Below are positions 1-6,068 of a DNA stretch of 10,242 nt, in pieces. Origin of the DNA: JBGSMF01 sp964651475. Its GTDB lineage: Bacteria > Chloroflexota > Anaerolineae > Fen-1058. Position 1 is the stretch's first letter, and each line of letters opens with the position of its first letter. The position numbers were made by a program, and so were the translations under genes. The notes under the pieces were generated by a model that was not told the origin of the DNA, did not search any database, and worked only from the letters and a program-made list of their open reading frames with translations. The stretch is taken from the NCBI GenBank assembly GCA_964651475.1, contig CAZYXV010000070.1, positions 1 to 10,242 on the forward strand. Reading direction: 5' to 3'.

Positions 1-4
1 GATC

Positions 5-40
5 AGAGATTGCTTCGGGTGCTTCGCACCCTCGCAATGA
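5..40. repeat. Palindromic intergenic repeat (ATTGC..GCAAT type)
   Basis: An outer pair ATTGC (9-13) / GCAAT (34-38) encloses a perfect inner hairpin, GGGTGC (17-22), loop TTC, GCACCC (26-31). This nested palindrome resembles the GAGATTGCTTCG..CTCGCAATGAC repeats scattered through many environmental bacterial genomes. It lies downstream of the DUF3090 gene and could fold in the operon's 3' end. No T-tract follows on the minus strand, so a terminator role is uncertain. Confidence 0.5.
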
Positions 41-70
41 CAACAAAATTGCAGACTGTGCCCGCGCCCA

Positions 71-118
71 GTATACCTTCTACTTTCCACCTTCCACTTT
101 CTACCTTTTACCTTACAT
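71..118. repeat. Purine/pyrimidine minisatellite at the 3' end of the DUF3090 gene
   Basis: A degenerate tandem of CTTTCCAC / CTTCTACTTT / CTACCTTTTACCTT units. On the minus strand it reads as AAAGTGGAAGG-type units in the sense direction of the upstream gene. The stop codon of the DUF3090 gene (108-110) lies inside it. A closely similar sequence abuts the stop codon of the M29-type gene at 4233-4266, so this is a repeat family and not local low complexity. Confidence 0.55.
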
Positions 119-641
119 TGTGCCCGTTTTTGCGCGGGCAAAAGTGCTCGCCGTCGGGCTGCATCGGCGCGCCGCACAAGGGGCAGCGGGGGCGCCCGGC
201 AGAGACCACATCCGTGGCGTGGTGGGCCAGCGTGCGCGCTTGCAGCGGCGTGAACCAGAAACGCGCCACCGAGGCTTCTTCCTGGTCTTGATCTTCGGGA
301 AGCAACTCTTGGGCCACCAGGACGAGCAGGTTGTGTTCCTCGTCGTAACCTAATCCCATCTGTCCCACGCGGAACAGCGGCTCGATAGGTTCTTCCAATG
401 CCATGTCTTCCGCCAGTATCTCGTCTGGCCGGCCGATTTTAGCGGGGTCCTTTTGCGCCAGTTGTACCAGTATTTGCTCAATCCCCATCGCCAGCGCCTG
501 CGCCTGTTCCTTTTCGCACAGCAGCGTCACCAACATGCTGCCCTGCCTGGCCTGGAAGTAAAACACACGCTGTCCCGGCTCGCCAATGGCGTCGGCCGTG
601 ATGCGCGTGACGGGGTTGAGATCAATCACAGATCGGGGCAT
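108..641 (-). CDS. DUF3090 family protein (TIGR03847-like)
   Basis: This 177-residue protein matches the DUF3090 family in length and architecture. The N-terminal half begins MPRSVIDLNPVTRITADAIG and the middle is acidic. The C-terminus carries a probable metal site, Cys153-x2-Cys156 followed by His166-x-Cys168 and a PRKNGH motif. No biochemical function is established. In Actinobacteria the family is, as I recall, linked to a phosphomutase-like protein and an SCO1664-type protein, near the mycothiol gene mshC. Here the phosphatase lies directly upstream, with one base between its stop and this ATG. The start is secure: AAAGGAG lies 6 nt before it, inside the end of the phosphatase gene, which implies translational coupling. 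The stop codon falls within a minisatellite, so the last residues (NVR) may derive from the repeat. Any SCO1664-type partner would be off the left edge. Confidence 0.85.
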   Translation of the reverse strand: MPRSVIDLNPVTRITADAIGEPGQRVFYFQARQGSMLVTLLCEKEQAQALAMGIEQILVQLAQKDPAKIGRPDEILAEDMALEEPIEPLFRVGQMGLGYDEEHNLLVLVAQELLPEDQDQEEASVARFWFTPLQARTLAHHATDVVSAGRPRCPLCGAPMQPDGEHFCPRKNGHNVR

Positions 642-642
642 A

Positions 643-1299
643 TCACTCCTTTGCTCCAGATTCGTCCGGCCCGTGTGTGGGGGTGGGCGGGATCAGGTCA
701 TCCAGCCGGCCCGTGTCGTTCAGCCGGAACAGGCTTGGGCCAAATTTGCCGGTGCGCACCACGCTGATAGAAGCCGGCGAAACGACGATGCGCTGAAAGT
801 GGTCCAGGTGCGCGCCGGCGTAATAGGCGATGATGGCCTTGATGACGTCGGCGTGCGAAACGATGGCGACCGTGTCTTGGGGGTGCGCCGCGCAGATGGC
901 GTCCAGTTCGGCCACGGCGCGCGTCTGCATGTCTTGCGCCGTCTCGCCGCCCGGCAGGCGGGTGCCGCTGGGATAGACCTGGAATAGGCGCCACGTTTCG
1001 GTTTGCGCCAGTTCTTTAATATCGCCGCCGGTCCAATCGCCCATGTGCAGTTCGCCCAGCCTCTCTCGCACCCGGATGTCGAGGCCGCGCGCGCGGGCCA
1101 GCGGTTCGGCCGTCTGCACGGCGCGCTCCAACGGGCTGGAATAAATGGCCGCCAGGGGCACGCCTTCCAGGCGCGCCACCAGCCTTTGCGCCTGGGCGCG
1201 CCCCTCGTCGTTCAAGTTCACGCCCGGCTGCCAGCCGGCCAGTTTGTTTTCTGCAATGCTATCGTTCGTCGCGTGGCGGATAAAGAGTAATTGCGTCAT
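643..1299 (-). CDS. Histidine phosphatase family protein (MSMEG_4193-type)
   Basis: This 218-residue protein is a branch-1 histidine phosphatase (phosphoglycerate mutase-like fold). Visible catalytic residues are Arg8-His9 in the N-terminal LLFIRHA motif (phospho-acceptor His), Arg59 in SSPLERAVQTAEPL, Glu83 in LGELHMGDW (the likely proton donor) and the second histidine His149 in VSHADVIK. It resembles the MSMEG_4193-type putative phosphomutases that pair with DUF3090; the substrate is unknown. The first in-frame ATG lies 45 bases upstream inside the mgtC-like gene. I chose the ATG giving MTQLLFIRHA because family members begin just before the RHG/RHA motif. No Shine-Dalgarno sequence precedes it. 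The gap from the upstream gene's stop is 10 nt, so re-initiation after that gene is likely. The C-terminal tail after about residue 205 is Pro/acidic and probably disordered. Confidence 0.88.
   Translation of the reverse strand: MTQLLFIRHATNDSIAENKLAGWQPGVNLNDEGRAQAQRLVARLEGVPLAAIYSSPLERAVQTAEPLARARGLDIRVRERLGELHMGDWTGGDIKELAQTETWRLFQVYPSGTRLPGGETAQDMQTRAVAELDAICAAHPQDTVAIVSHADVIKAIIAYYAGAHLDHFQRIVVSPASISVVRTGKFGPSLFRLNDTGRLDDLIPPTPTHGPDESGAKE
646..652 (-). promoter_or_regulatory. Ribosome binding site of the DUF3090 gene
   Basis: The minus strand reads AAAGGAG, then GATAT around the TGA stop of the phosphatase gene, then ATG. The site lies within the last codons of the upstream gene. It fixes the DUF3090 start and implies coupled translation. 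Confidence 0.7.
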
Positions 1300-1309
1300 A
1301 GAGTCATCA

Positions 1310-1945
1310 TTAGAATCGAAACTCTTGCACTTGCTCGTCTGCAAACAGCTTTTGCATCAGCAGTTCGTGGTGCTTGGGCGAGCCGCTCGTCTGCCAGCTG
1401 CATATCATGGCCTGCCCCGATTTGACGTGCCGATGGCTGCGGATGCGCAAGTGGCACTGGCGGAACATTCCTTCCAATTCGGCCAGCTTGGCCGGGTTCA
1501 GGCCGCACGTCACCTCGTAGGTGCGTTCTTCCCGCACGTTATCAATCCACTGCTCCAGCCAGGGAAAAATCCACAATACCATCAGCGCCACCCCCACGGC
1601 GGTCCCGGCCAGCAGGTATTGCCCTCCTCCAACTCCCATCCCGAGGGCGGCCGTCAGCCAGATGGTCGCGGCGGTGGTCAGCCCCACCACTCGCCCGCCT
1701 TCCCGCAAAATGACGCCGGCGCCTAAAAAGCCCACGCCGCTGACGATATTCGCCGCAATGCGGGTGGGGTCTTTATCTCCCGCCAGCTTGGCGGAAAAGA
1801 TGGTGAACAATGTAGCGCCGATGCAGATAAAGATCAGGGTGCGAAAGCCGGCGGCCTTGTCTCGAAATTCGCGCTCGATGCCGATCAATCCGCCCGCCGC
1901 GAGGGAGAGGAGAATCTTGAGTATGTCTTCAGTAAGAAAGGTCAT
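1310..1945 (-). CDS. MgtC/SapB family membrane protein
   Basis: This 211-residue protein has the MgtC/SapB signature: a first helix LLSLAAGGLIGIERE (12-26), then KAAGFRTLIFICIGATLF (30-47), IAANIVSGVGFLGAGVIL (63-80), TTAATIWLTAALGMGVG (90-106) and a last helix around 110-127. The remaining 80 residues form a cytoplasmic tail, as in longer MgtC proteins. Family members are inner-membrane proteins tied to Mg2+ limitation, acid tolerance or modulation of the F-type ATP synthase; which of these applies here cannot be seen. The start is the ATG after AAAGG (spacing 9). A second ATG 5 bases upstream is out of frame. It heads an operon with the phosphatase (10-nt gap) and DUF3090. A promoter candidate lies at 1990-2018. 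Family assignment is firm, physiological role open. Confidence 0.88.
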   Translation of the reverse strand: MTFLTEDILKILLSLAAGGLIGIEREFRDKAAGFRTLIFICIGATLFTIFSAKLAGDKDPTRIAANIVSGVGFLGAGVILREGGRVVGLTTAATIWLTAALGMGVGGGQYLLAGTAVGVALMVLWIFPWLEQWIDNVREERTYEVTCGLNPAKLAELEGMFRQCHLRIRSHRHVKSGQAMICSWQTSGSPKHHELLMQKLFADEQVQEFRF

Positions 1946-1989
1946 GTCATTTTACCTTTGGCAAATGTGTTCTTGCATAAAGAGTAGAC

Positions 1990-2018
1990 ATTATCGGTAA
2001 TAACATTTTTCACCGCAA
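1990..2018 (-). promoter_or_regulatory. Candidate promoter of the mgtC-phosphatase-DUF3090 operon
   Basis: On the minus strand TTGCGG (2018-2013) and GATAAT (1995-1990) are separated by 17 bases, giving a start near 1983 and a leader of about 38 nt. The -35 box lies inside the outer end of the inverted repeat at 2011-2106, so the repeat may supply part of the promoter. This is a prediction from motif match and spacing only. Confidence 0.4.
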
Positions 2019-2106
2019 AGACGCCAAGACCGCAAAGGATTTCAAATATGGACACAAGAACATAAATGGAAAGCCTTTGTGCTCTTGGTGACCTTTGTGG
2101 TTAAAG
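2011..2106. repeat. MITE-like inverted repeat element (CACCGCAAAG family)
   Basis: The left arm 2011-2040 (CACCGCAAAGACGCCAAG and on to CGCAAAGG) is an imperfect inverted copy of the right arm 2074-2106 (CCTTTGTGCTCTTGGTG and on to TTTGTGGTTAAAG). The central part is about 33 bases and AT-rich. The arms match over about 28 bases with a few mismatches and one-base shifts. Similar GCAAAG/CTTTG(C/T)G repeats recur between genes in many environmental genomes. There is no ORF and no clear target-site duplication. It sits between the divergent mgtC-like and coaBC genes. Confidence 0.6.
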
Positions 2107-2180
2107 AGTTATGGCTGAATAGTTACGATTATACTCTAAATTCCAGAATTTTAGGCTGGGGGGCCGAAGCAGGCCGCAGT
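2107..2180. other. AT-rich spacer with a near-palindrome, no gene
   Basis: Between the two repeats of the divergent spacer lies an AT-rich stretch. It contains TATACT (2130-2135), which has only a weak TTATGG 15 bases upstream, and a near-palindrome CTAAATTC / GAATTTTAG (2136-2154) with one bulged T. Either could belong to an additional upstream promoter or operator for coaBC, but neither is strong. I see no coding sequence or RNA gene here. Confidence 0.3.
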
Positions 2181-2210
2181 CCTTCGACTCCGCTACGCTC
2201 CGCTCAGGAT
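2181..2210 (-). repeat. Short intergenic repeat (CCTGAGCG..GTCGAAGG type)
   Basis: The minus strand reads CCTGAGCGGAGCGTAGCGGA followed by GTCGAAGG. It has the same CCTGAGCG..AGCG..GAAGG layout as the repeat near 10122 on the plus strand. This is a common non-coding repeat type in environmental genomes. It lies upstream of the coaBC promoter. Confidence 0.55.
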
Positions 2211-2258
2211 GCGCCCAGCTTGCCTCAAAAGTGAAATGCACCCTGATGGTTTGGAACC

Positions 2259-2286
2259 TTGCATACTTTGGGGGGCGGGTTATAAT
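2259..2286 (+). promoter_or_regulatory. coaBC promoter, probably giving a leaderless mRNA
   Basis: TTGCAT (2259-2264) and a perfect TATAAT (2281-2286) are 16 bases apart. The expected transcription start is at 2292-2294, and the coaBC ATG is at 2294. No Shine-Dalgarno sequence lies in the 20 bases before the ATG, as expected if the mRNA starts at or next to the AUG. Confidence 0.7.
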
Positions 2287-2293
2287 AGCCGCT

Positions 2294-3544
2294 ATGGAAC
2301 CAATAACACTTTATCAAAACAAGCATATTGTATTGGGTGTGTGCGGCGGGATTGCCGCGTACAAAGCCGCCGACCTGGCGAGCAAGCTGACCCAGGCCGG
2401 CGCATGGGTAGATACGGTGTTGACCGGGGCGGCGCTGAATTTTGTGGGGGCGGTGACGTTTGCGGCCCTGACGGGACGCAAGGTCTATAGCGACGCGGAT
2501 TTGTGGGATCATTCCGCGCACGTGCCTCACGTGACGCTCGGGCACCAGGCCGACCTCGTCATCATTGCGCCGGCCACGGCGAATACGCTGGCCAAACTGG
2601 CGCACGGCGTCGCCGATAACATGGTCAGCATCGTGGCGCTCGCGGCGCGCTCGCCGGTGCTGGTCGCCCCGGCAATGGACGTGGGGATGTGGGAGCATCC
2701 TGCCACGCAAGCCAACGTCGAGACGCTGCGCCAGCGCGACGTGTTGTTCGCGGGGCCAGAGGCGGGACGCATGGCGTCTGGCCTGACGGGGCTGGGTCGT
2801 ATGAGCGAGCCGTCCGAGATTTTTGGTCGCGCCCGGCTGGCGTTGGCGGCAACCGGGCCGCTGGCCGGCGTGAAAGTGGTCGTCACGGCGGGTGGAACGC
2901 AAGAGCCGCTCGACCCGGTGCGTTACGTGGGCAATCGCTCCAGCGGCAAGCAGGGTTTTGCGCTGGCGCAGGCGGCGCTCGACCGCGGCGCGCACGTGAC
3001 GCTCGTCGCCGGCGGGACGGCCAATTTGCCCACGCCCATCGGCGCGCGGCGCATAGACGTGGACACGGCGGAGCACATGCGCGACGCTGTGCTGGAAGCT
3101 TGCGCTGAAGCCGATGTTTTGCTCATGGCGGCGGCCGTGGCCGATTTCAGGCCGGCGCAGACGGCCGGGCAAAAGATCAAAAAGACATCTGGCGCGGCCT
3201 CGCTCTCGCTCGAGCTGGTTCGCACGCCGGATATTCTGGCCGCCGTAAAAGAGTTGCGCGGGCAGGGTGGGGGGCCGCAGGTGGTGGTGGGCTTTGCCGC
3301 CGAGACGCAAAACCTGATAGATAACGCCGCCGCCAAGTTGCGCGCCAAGGGGTTGGACGTGATCGCCGCCAACGATGTGAGCGCGCTTGACGCCGGGTTT
3401 GCGGTGGAGACAAATCGCGTGATAGTGCTGCGCGCCGATTCAAGCGAGGCGGGCTTTGTGCGCGAGGATTTGCCGCTGATGAGCAAGACGGCCGTGGCTG
3501 AGACTATCCTGGCAAGGGTCGAAACGTTATTGGGGCGGGCATAG
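2294..3544 (+). CDS. coaBC: Bifunctional phosphopantothenoylcysteine decarboxylase / phosphopantothenate--cysteine ligase
   Basis: This 416-residue protein makes 4'-phosphopantetheine: the C-terminal CoaB half joins Cys to phosphopantothenate using CTP, and the N-terminal FMN-dependent CoaC half decarboxylates the product. The CoaC half (1-185) shows GVCGGIAAYKAADL (15-28), His79 (E. coli His75) and the FMN/substrate motif APATANT (92-98). The CoaB half (about 190-416) shows GGTQEPLDPVRYVGNRSSGK (200-219, Asn214 equivalent to E. coli Asn210), AAAVADF (279-285), KIKK (294-297) and GFAAET. With a constant +4 offset, E. coli Asn125 and Cys158 correspond to Asp129 (PAMDVGMW) and Ser162 (MASGLTGLGRM), so both positions are substituted. 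A GTG 63 bases upstream is in frame but lies before the -10 box, so the ATG at 2294 is used. The deoxynucleoside kinase gene follows after 17 nt. Confidence 0.93.
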   Translation: MEPITLYQNKHIVLGVCGGIAAYKAADLASKLTQAGAWVDTVLTGAALNFVGAVTFAALTGRKVYSDADLWDHSAHVPHVTLGHQADLVIIAPATANTLAKLAHGVADNMVSIVALAARSPVLVAPAMDVGMWEHPATQANVETLRQRDVLFAGPEAGRMASGLTGLGRMSEPSEIFGRARLALAATGPLAGVKVVVTAGGTQEPLDPVRYVGNRSSGKQGFALAQAALDRGAHVTLVAGGTANLPTPIGARRIDVDTAEHMRDAVLEACAEADVLLMAAAVADFRPAQTAGQKIKKTSGAASLSLELVRTPDILAAVKELRGQGGGPQVVVGFAAETQNLIDNAAAKLRAKGLDVIAANDVSALDAGFAVETNRVIVLRADSSEAGFVREDLPLMSKTAVAETILARVETLLGRA

Positions 3545-3561
3545 GGTGGGGGGATGGTGGT

Positions 3562-4197
3562 ATGAAATACTTTGTGGCAGTGGCGGGCAACATTGGGGTG
3601 GGCAAATCTACGCTGACCGAGTTGCTGGCCAAGCGTCTGGGCTGGGAGCCTTTTTACGAGGCCGTGGAAGATAATCCCTACCTGGCTGATTTTTACCAGG
3701 ACATGCGCACGTGGAGCTTTCACAGCCAGATTTATTTTCTTTCGCGCCGGCTGCGCCATCACCGCGCTTTGCTGGATCACCCTGGCTCGGTGGTGCAAGA
3801 TCGAAGCGTGTACGAGGACGCCGAAATCTTTGCCTGCAATCTCTACCGCCAGGGGCAGATGAGCGAGCGCGATTACAGAAGCTACCGTGAGCTGTACGAG
3901 GTGCTGGCGCTGTTTTTGCCGCCGCCGGATTTGGTGGTGTACCTGCGCGCCAGCGTGCCCACGCTGCAGCGGCGCATCACGCAGCGAGGGCGCGAATACG
4001 AGCGCGAAATTTCAGCCGATTACCTGGAGGCGCTCAACTGGCTGTACGAAGAATGGACGGCAAATTTTTCCTTGTGCCCCGTGCTGACGGTGCCGGCCGA
4101 CGGCCTGGATTTTGTGCACAACGACCATCACCTGACGTTGATCGCCGATAAAATCCTGGACAAGCTGCAAGGCAAAGAAGTGGTCGTATTTGAATGA
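3562..4197 (+). CDS. Deoxynucleoside kinase (deoxyadenosine/deoxyguanosine kinase family)
   Basis: This 211-residue protein is a dNK-family kinase that phosphorylates deoxynucleosides in the salvage route to dNTPs. The P-loop GNIGVGKST is at 9-17. The substrate side shows EAVEDNPYL (33-41) and Gln56 in FHSQIYFL, equivalent to the base-contacting Gln of the family. The catalytic DRS motif is at 80-82 (QDRSVYEDAEIFA), and the arginine-rich LID RRITQRGREYER spans 137-148. Length and motif spacing fit the bacterial dAK/dGK/dCK group; which nucleoside is preferred cannot be read from the sequence. It begins 17 nt after the coaBC stop and probably shares its transcript. Only a run of Gs, not a clean Shine-Dalgarno, precedes the ATG. 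A strong hairpin starts 11 nt after the stop. Confidence 0.9.
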   Translation: MKYFVAVAGNIGVGKSTLTELLAKRLGWEPFYEAVEDNPYLADFYQDMRTWSFHSQIYFLSRRLRHHRALLDHPGSVVQDRSVYEDAEIFACNLYRQGQMSERDYRSYRELYEVLALFLPPPDLVVYLRASVPTLQRRITQRGREYEREISADYLEALNWLYEEWTANFSLCPVLTVPADGLDFVHNDHHLTLIADKILDKLQGKEVVVFE

Positions 4198-4207
4198 CCA
4201 CTCACTA

Positions 4208-4246
4208 AAAAAGTGGAAAGTAGACCGTTTCTACTTTCCACTTTTT
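4208..4246. terminator. Bidirectional intrinsic terminator between convergent genes
   Basis: A perfect 17-bp stem has arms at 4208-4224 and 4230-4246 with loop CCGTT. The left arm starts with five As and the right arm ends with five Ts, so each strand has a hairpin flanked by A and T tracts. It can serve both the coaBC/kinase unit and the M29-type gene. The right arm also belongs to the 14-bp tandem repeat here. Confidence 0.75.
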
Positions 4247-4266
4247 ACTTTCCACTTTTTACTTTC
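4233..4266. repeat. Tandem 14-bp repeat ACTTTCCACTTTTT (2.4 copies)
   Basis: Two exact copies (4233-4246 and 4247-4260) are followed by the partial copy ACTTTC (4261-4266). It ends one base before the stop codon (4268-4270) of the minus-strand M29-type gene. A related degenerate array sits at 71-118, in the same orientation at the end of the DUF3090 gene. Confidence 0.8.
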
Positions 4267-4267
4267 A

Positions 4268-5359
4268 TTAGACGTTCACGTACCACCCCTCGCGCATGAT
4301 TTCTTCAGCCTGATTGTCGCCCAAATCCAGCACCAGGCTAGAGACCACGATAGGGCTGCCCTTGGCGTAGACGACGTCTTGGTGGATGATGTGGCCGGGG
4401 TTGAGAAACGCCGCCGGGCCAACGATGCCGCCGATGTGCTCACTGCGGCCATAGGCCCAATGAAAGCCAGCTTTTTCGTCTTCCAATATGTTGCCCCACA
4501 CCACGGCCTGATCGTTGCACCCCAGCCCCAGCTCGGCAATGTTGCGCCGGGCGTGGTCCACCGCAAAGTATTCGCGCAGCTCGGCGGCGTGCGGCCCATC
4601 GCCATTGACCTGGGTGATGCGATTGTGCATGACGTCGAATACGATCAATTCGCCTTTTTCTACGATGGGGATTTGCCCGTTGGTTTGGCTGCGCTCGCCG
4701 GGGCGCTCGCCCTCGTAGGGTGCGATGTAGGCTTCGCCGCTGGGCAGGTTGATCACGCGCGCGTCGCGTTTGTTCCGGTGGCACATTCCATCGTCCACGT
4801 GAGCCTTGCGGTAACGCAGGTCGAACGTGACGGTGTGCCCCGTGTCAAAGTGAATGTGCGCTGCCTGCGCCACATCCAGCTTTTCTGCCAGGCGATGTGT
4901 GCGCGGGCCAATGACCGAATAATCGGCGGCCAGCGCGGTTTGCTCCATCCGGCGCGCCAGCATGGGCATGCTGGCGGCGCGGAAATCTGGAAAGCGCTTG
5001 GAACAGTCCATCAAAGTGGCGGAGGCGGAAAACTCGGTGAGGGCGACGGCCAGGGTGGTGGCCTCGAGAATATCCATCAGGCGCACCATCGTACCGCCCA
5101 TCTGACCGTGTTCCGGCAGCGGCCCATTATTGGCGCCGGTGGCCAGATACGTGAGGAGGGGGTTCACCGAAAATCCTAGTTGCGCGCCCAGGGTCACAAA
5201 CGCCTGTTGCCATTCGGCGGCCATTTTGCGCCTGTCGGCCCAGGCCGGCAAGTCGAGCAGCCCGGTGCGAGGCACGTCCGTCAAGACGGTGACGCGCTCG
5301 CCTCGTTCGGGCGCAAAAACGTCGGTGATGAGCTTGGTCAGGTTAAATTCTGTTGGCAT
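4268..5359 (-). CDS. M29-type (AmpS/AmpT-like) metallo-aminopeptidase
   Basis: This 363-residue cytosolic protein resembles M29 aminopeptidases (COG2309), two-metal exopeptidases that remove N-terminal residues. The candidate metal or catalytic residues are in the C-terminal half: LPSGEAY (Glu209), NIAELGLGCN (Glu276), GNILEDEKAGFHWAYG (290-304, with Glu293, Glu295 and His300) and IIHQDVVY with an H-x-D pair (His326, Asp328). The N-terminal 170 residues are divergent and shorter than in classical members, so it is a distant relative and substrate preference is unknown. I chose the ATG giving MPTEFNLTK because GGAGG lies 8 nt upstream; the in-frame ATG 57 bases further out lies beyond the -10 box. 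It has its own promoter (5387-5416) and ends against the repeat/terminator shared with the convergent kinase gene. Confidence 0.72.
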   Translation of the reverse strand: MPTEFNLTKLITDVFAPERGERVTVLTDVPRTGLLDLPAWADRRKMAAEWQQAFVTLGAQLGFSVNPLLTYLATGANNGPLPEHGQMGGTMVRLMDILEATTLAVALTEFSASATLMDCSKRFPDFRAASMPMLARRMEQTALAADYSVIGPRTHRLAEKLDVAQAAHIHFDTGHTVTFDLRYRKAHVDDGMCHRNKRDARVINLPSGEAYIAPYEGERPGERSQTNGQIPIVEKGELIVFDVMHNRITQVNGDGPHAAELREYFAVDHARRNIAELGLGCNDQAVVWGNILEDEKAGFHWAYGRSEHIGGIVGPAAFLNPGHIIHQDVVYAKGSPIVVSSLVLDLGDNQAEEIMREGWYVNV

Positions 5360-5386
5360 GTTCGCCTCCGTGCGTCGGATGTGGTT

Positions 5387-5416
5387 ATTGTACCACAAGT
5401 TGGCGCGATTTTGCAA
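5387..5416 (-). promoter_or_regulatory. Promoter of the M29-type aminopeptidase gene
   Basis: On the minus strand TTGCAA (5416-5411) and TACAAT (5392-5387) are 18 bases apart. This gives a start near 5380 and a leader of about 21 nt containing GGAGG. It lies in the 81-bp gap after the upstream membrane-protein gene. Confidence 0.55.
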
Positions 5417-5440
5417 TGCGGCGTATGATGCTCGCCGTCA

Positions 5441-6046
5441 TCATCCTCGCTGAGAGGCGCGCTGAGAGCGGTATTCGCTCAGGGCCTGATCCAGGGTTTG
5501 GTTGAACGCCATCCAATCGTCCACCAGCAGCGCCAGTCCGCTGCCATCTGGATTGAAGAAATAGGGGCCCATGACGGCTTTGAGCAGGCGCGGCGGCAGG
5601 GGAAGCTTGTTGACATCTATGACAACGACGGTTTCACCCCAATAGGTTTCTAGCAAATTGCGGTCGCGTTTTTGCTGGTCGGGCGGAAAGAGTTCGCGCA
5701 AAACAGAGGGGCGATTGTCTTTGATGCGCCGGTAAGAAATCACCAGGGGGATAAAGGGCGTCTGGATTTTTAGCGACCTGGCGCGACATTCGACAAAAGC
5801 CGTTTTGCTGGCAAAGAACGTGAACAGGAACCGCGCTATGCCCCAGGCGAGCAGCGCCAGGCCGCATCCCAGCATGAGGATGAATGCGTCCGAATTTATC
5901 GCAGCGCCAGCGAAAATTTTGAGGGCGACCAATCCTCCCAACGACAATATCCCCAACGCGATCAAAAACTGGCTCAATCCCTTGCGGGTTTGATGGTAAC
6001 GCTTGTACAACAAAAGTGGAAATCGTCTGGCGCGTCTAGTTGCCAT
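5441..6046 (-). CDS. Two-helix membrane protein of unknown function
   Basis: I do not recognise a named family. The 201-residue product starts with a basic segment (MATRRARR), followed by LLLYKRYHQTRKG and two hydrophobic segments at about 25-50 and 54-79. The rest is soluble: FVECRARSLKIQTPFIPLVISYRRIK (84-109) alternates like beta-strands and would fit a small bacterial PH-like domain after two helices, but this is only a suggestion. The final part is Leu/Pro-rich (LPLPPRLL) and ends in a charged helix. The start is the ATG after GAGGA; a longer frame reaching 6106 would overlap the upstream glycosylase gene and has no better ribosome site. It follows that gene by 22 nt, so the two are probably co-transcribed. 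A functional link to DNA repair is not implied. Confidence 0.7.
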   Translation of the reverse strand: MATRRARRFPLLLYKRYHQTRKGLSQFLIALGILSLGGLVALKIFAGAAINSDAFILMLGCGLALLAWGIARFLFTFFASKTAFVECRARSLKIQTPFIPLVISYRRIKDNRPSVLRELFPPDQQKRDRNLLETYWGETVVVIDVNKLPLPPRLLKAVMGPYFFNPDGSGLALLVDDWMAFNQTLDQALSEYRSQRASQRG

Positions 6047-6068
6047 TGCATCCTCACAGACAAAATAA

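Noticed and set aside
2231..2293. GTG at 2231 as the coaBC start
   Set aside because: It lies upstream of the -35 and -10 boxes and adds residues not found in the family.
2225..3310. Long open frame (361 codons) on the minus strand over coaBC
   Set aside because: It lies wholly antisense to a motif-complete coaBC gene, is Arg/His/Gly-rich like other GC-rich shadow frames, and has no recognisable domain.
4233..4266. Tandem repeat considered as a CRISPR remnant
   Set aside because: The units are contiguous without spacers, only 14 bases long, and no cas gene is present.
4190..5179. Open frame of 329 codons on the plus strand over the M29-type gene
   Set aside because: It runs antisense to a gene with a good ribosome site, promoter and conserved motifs, and starts inside the terminator repeat; low-complexity composition indicates a shadow.
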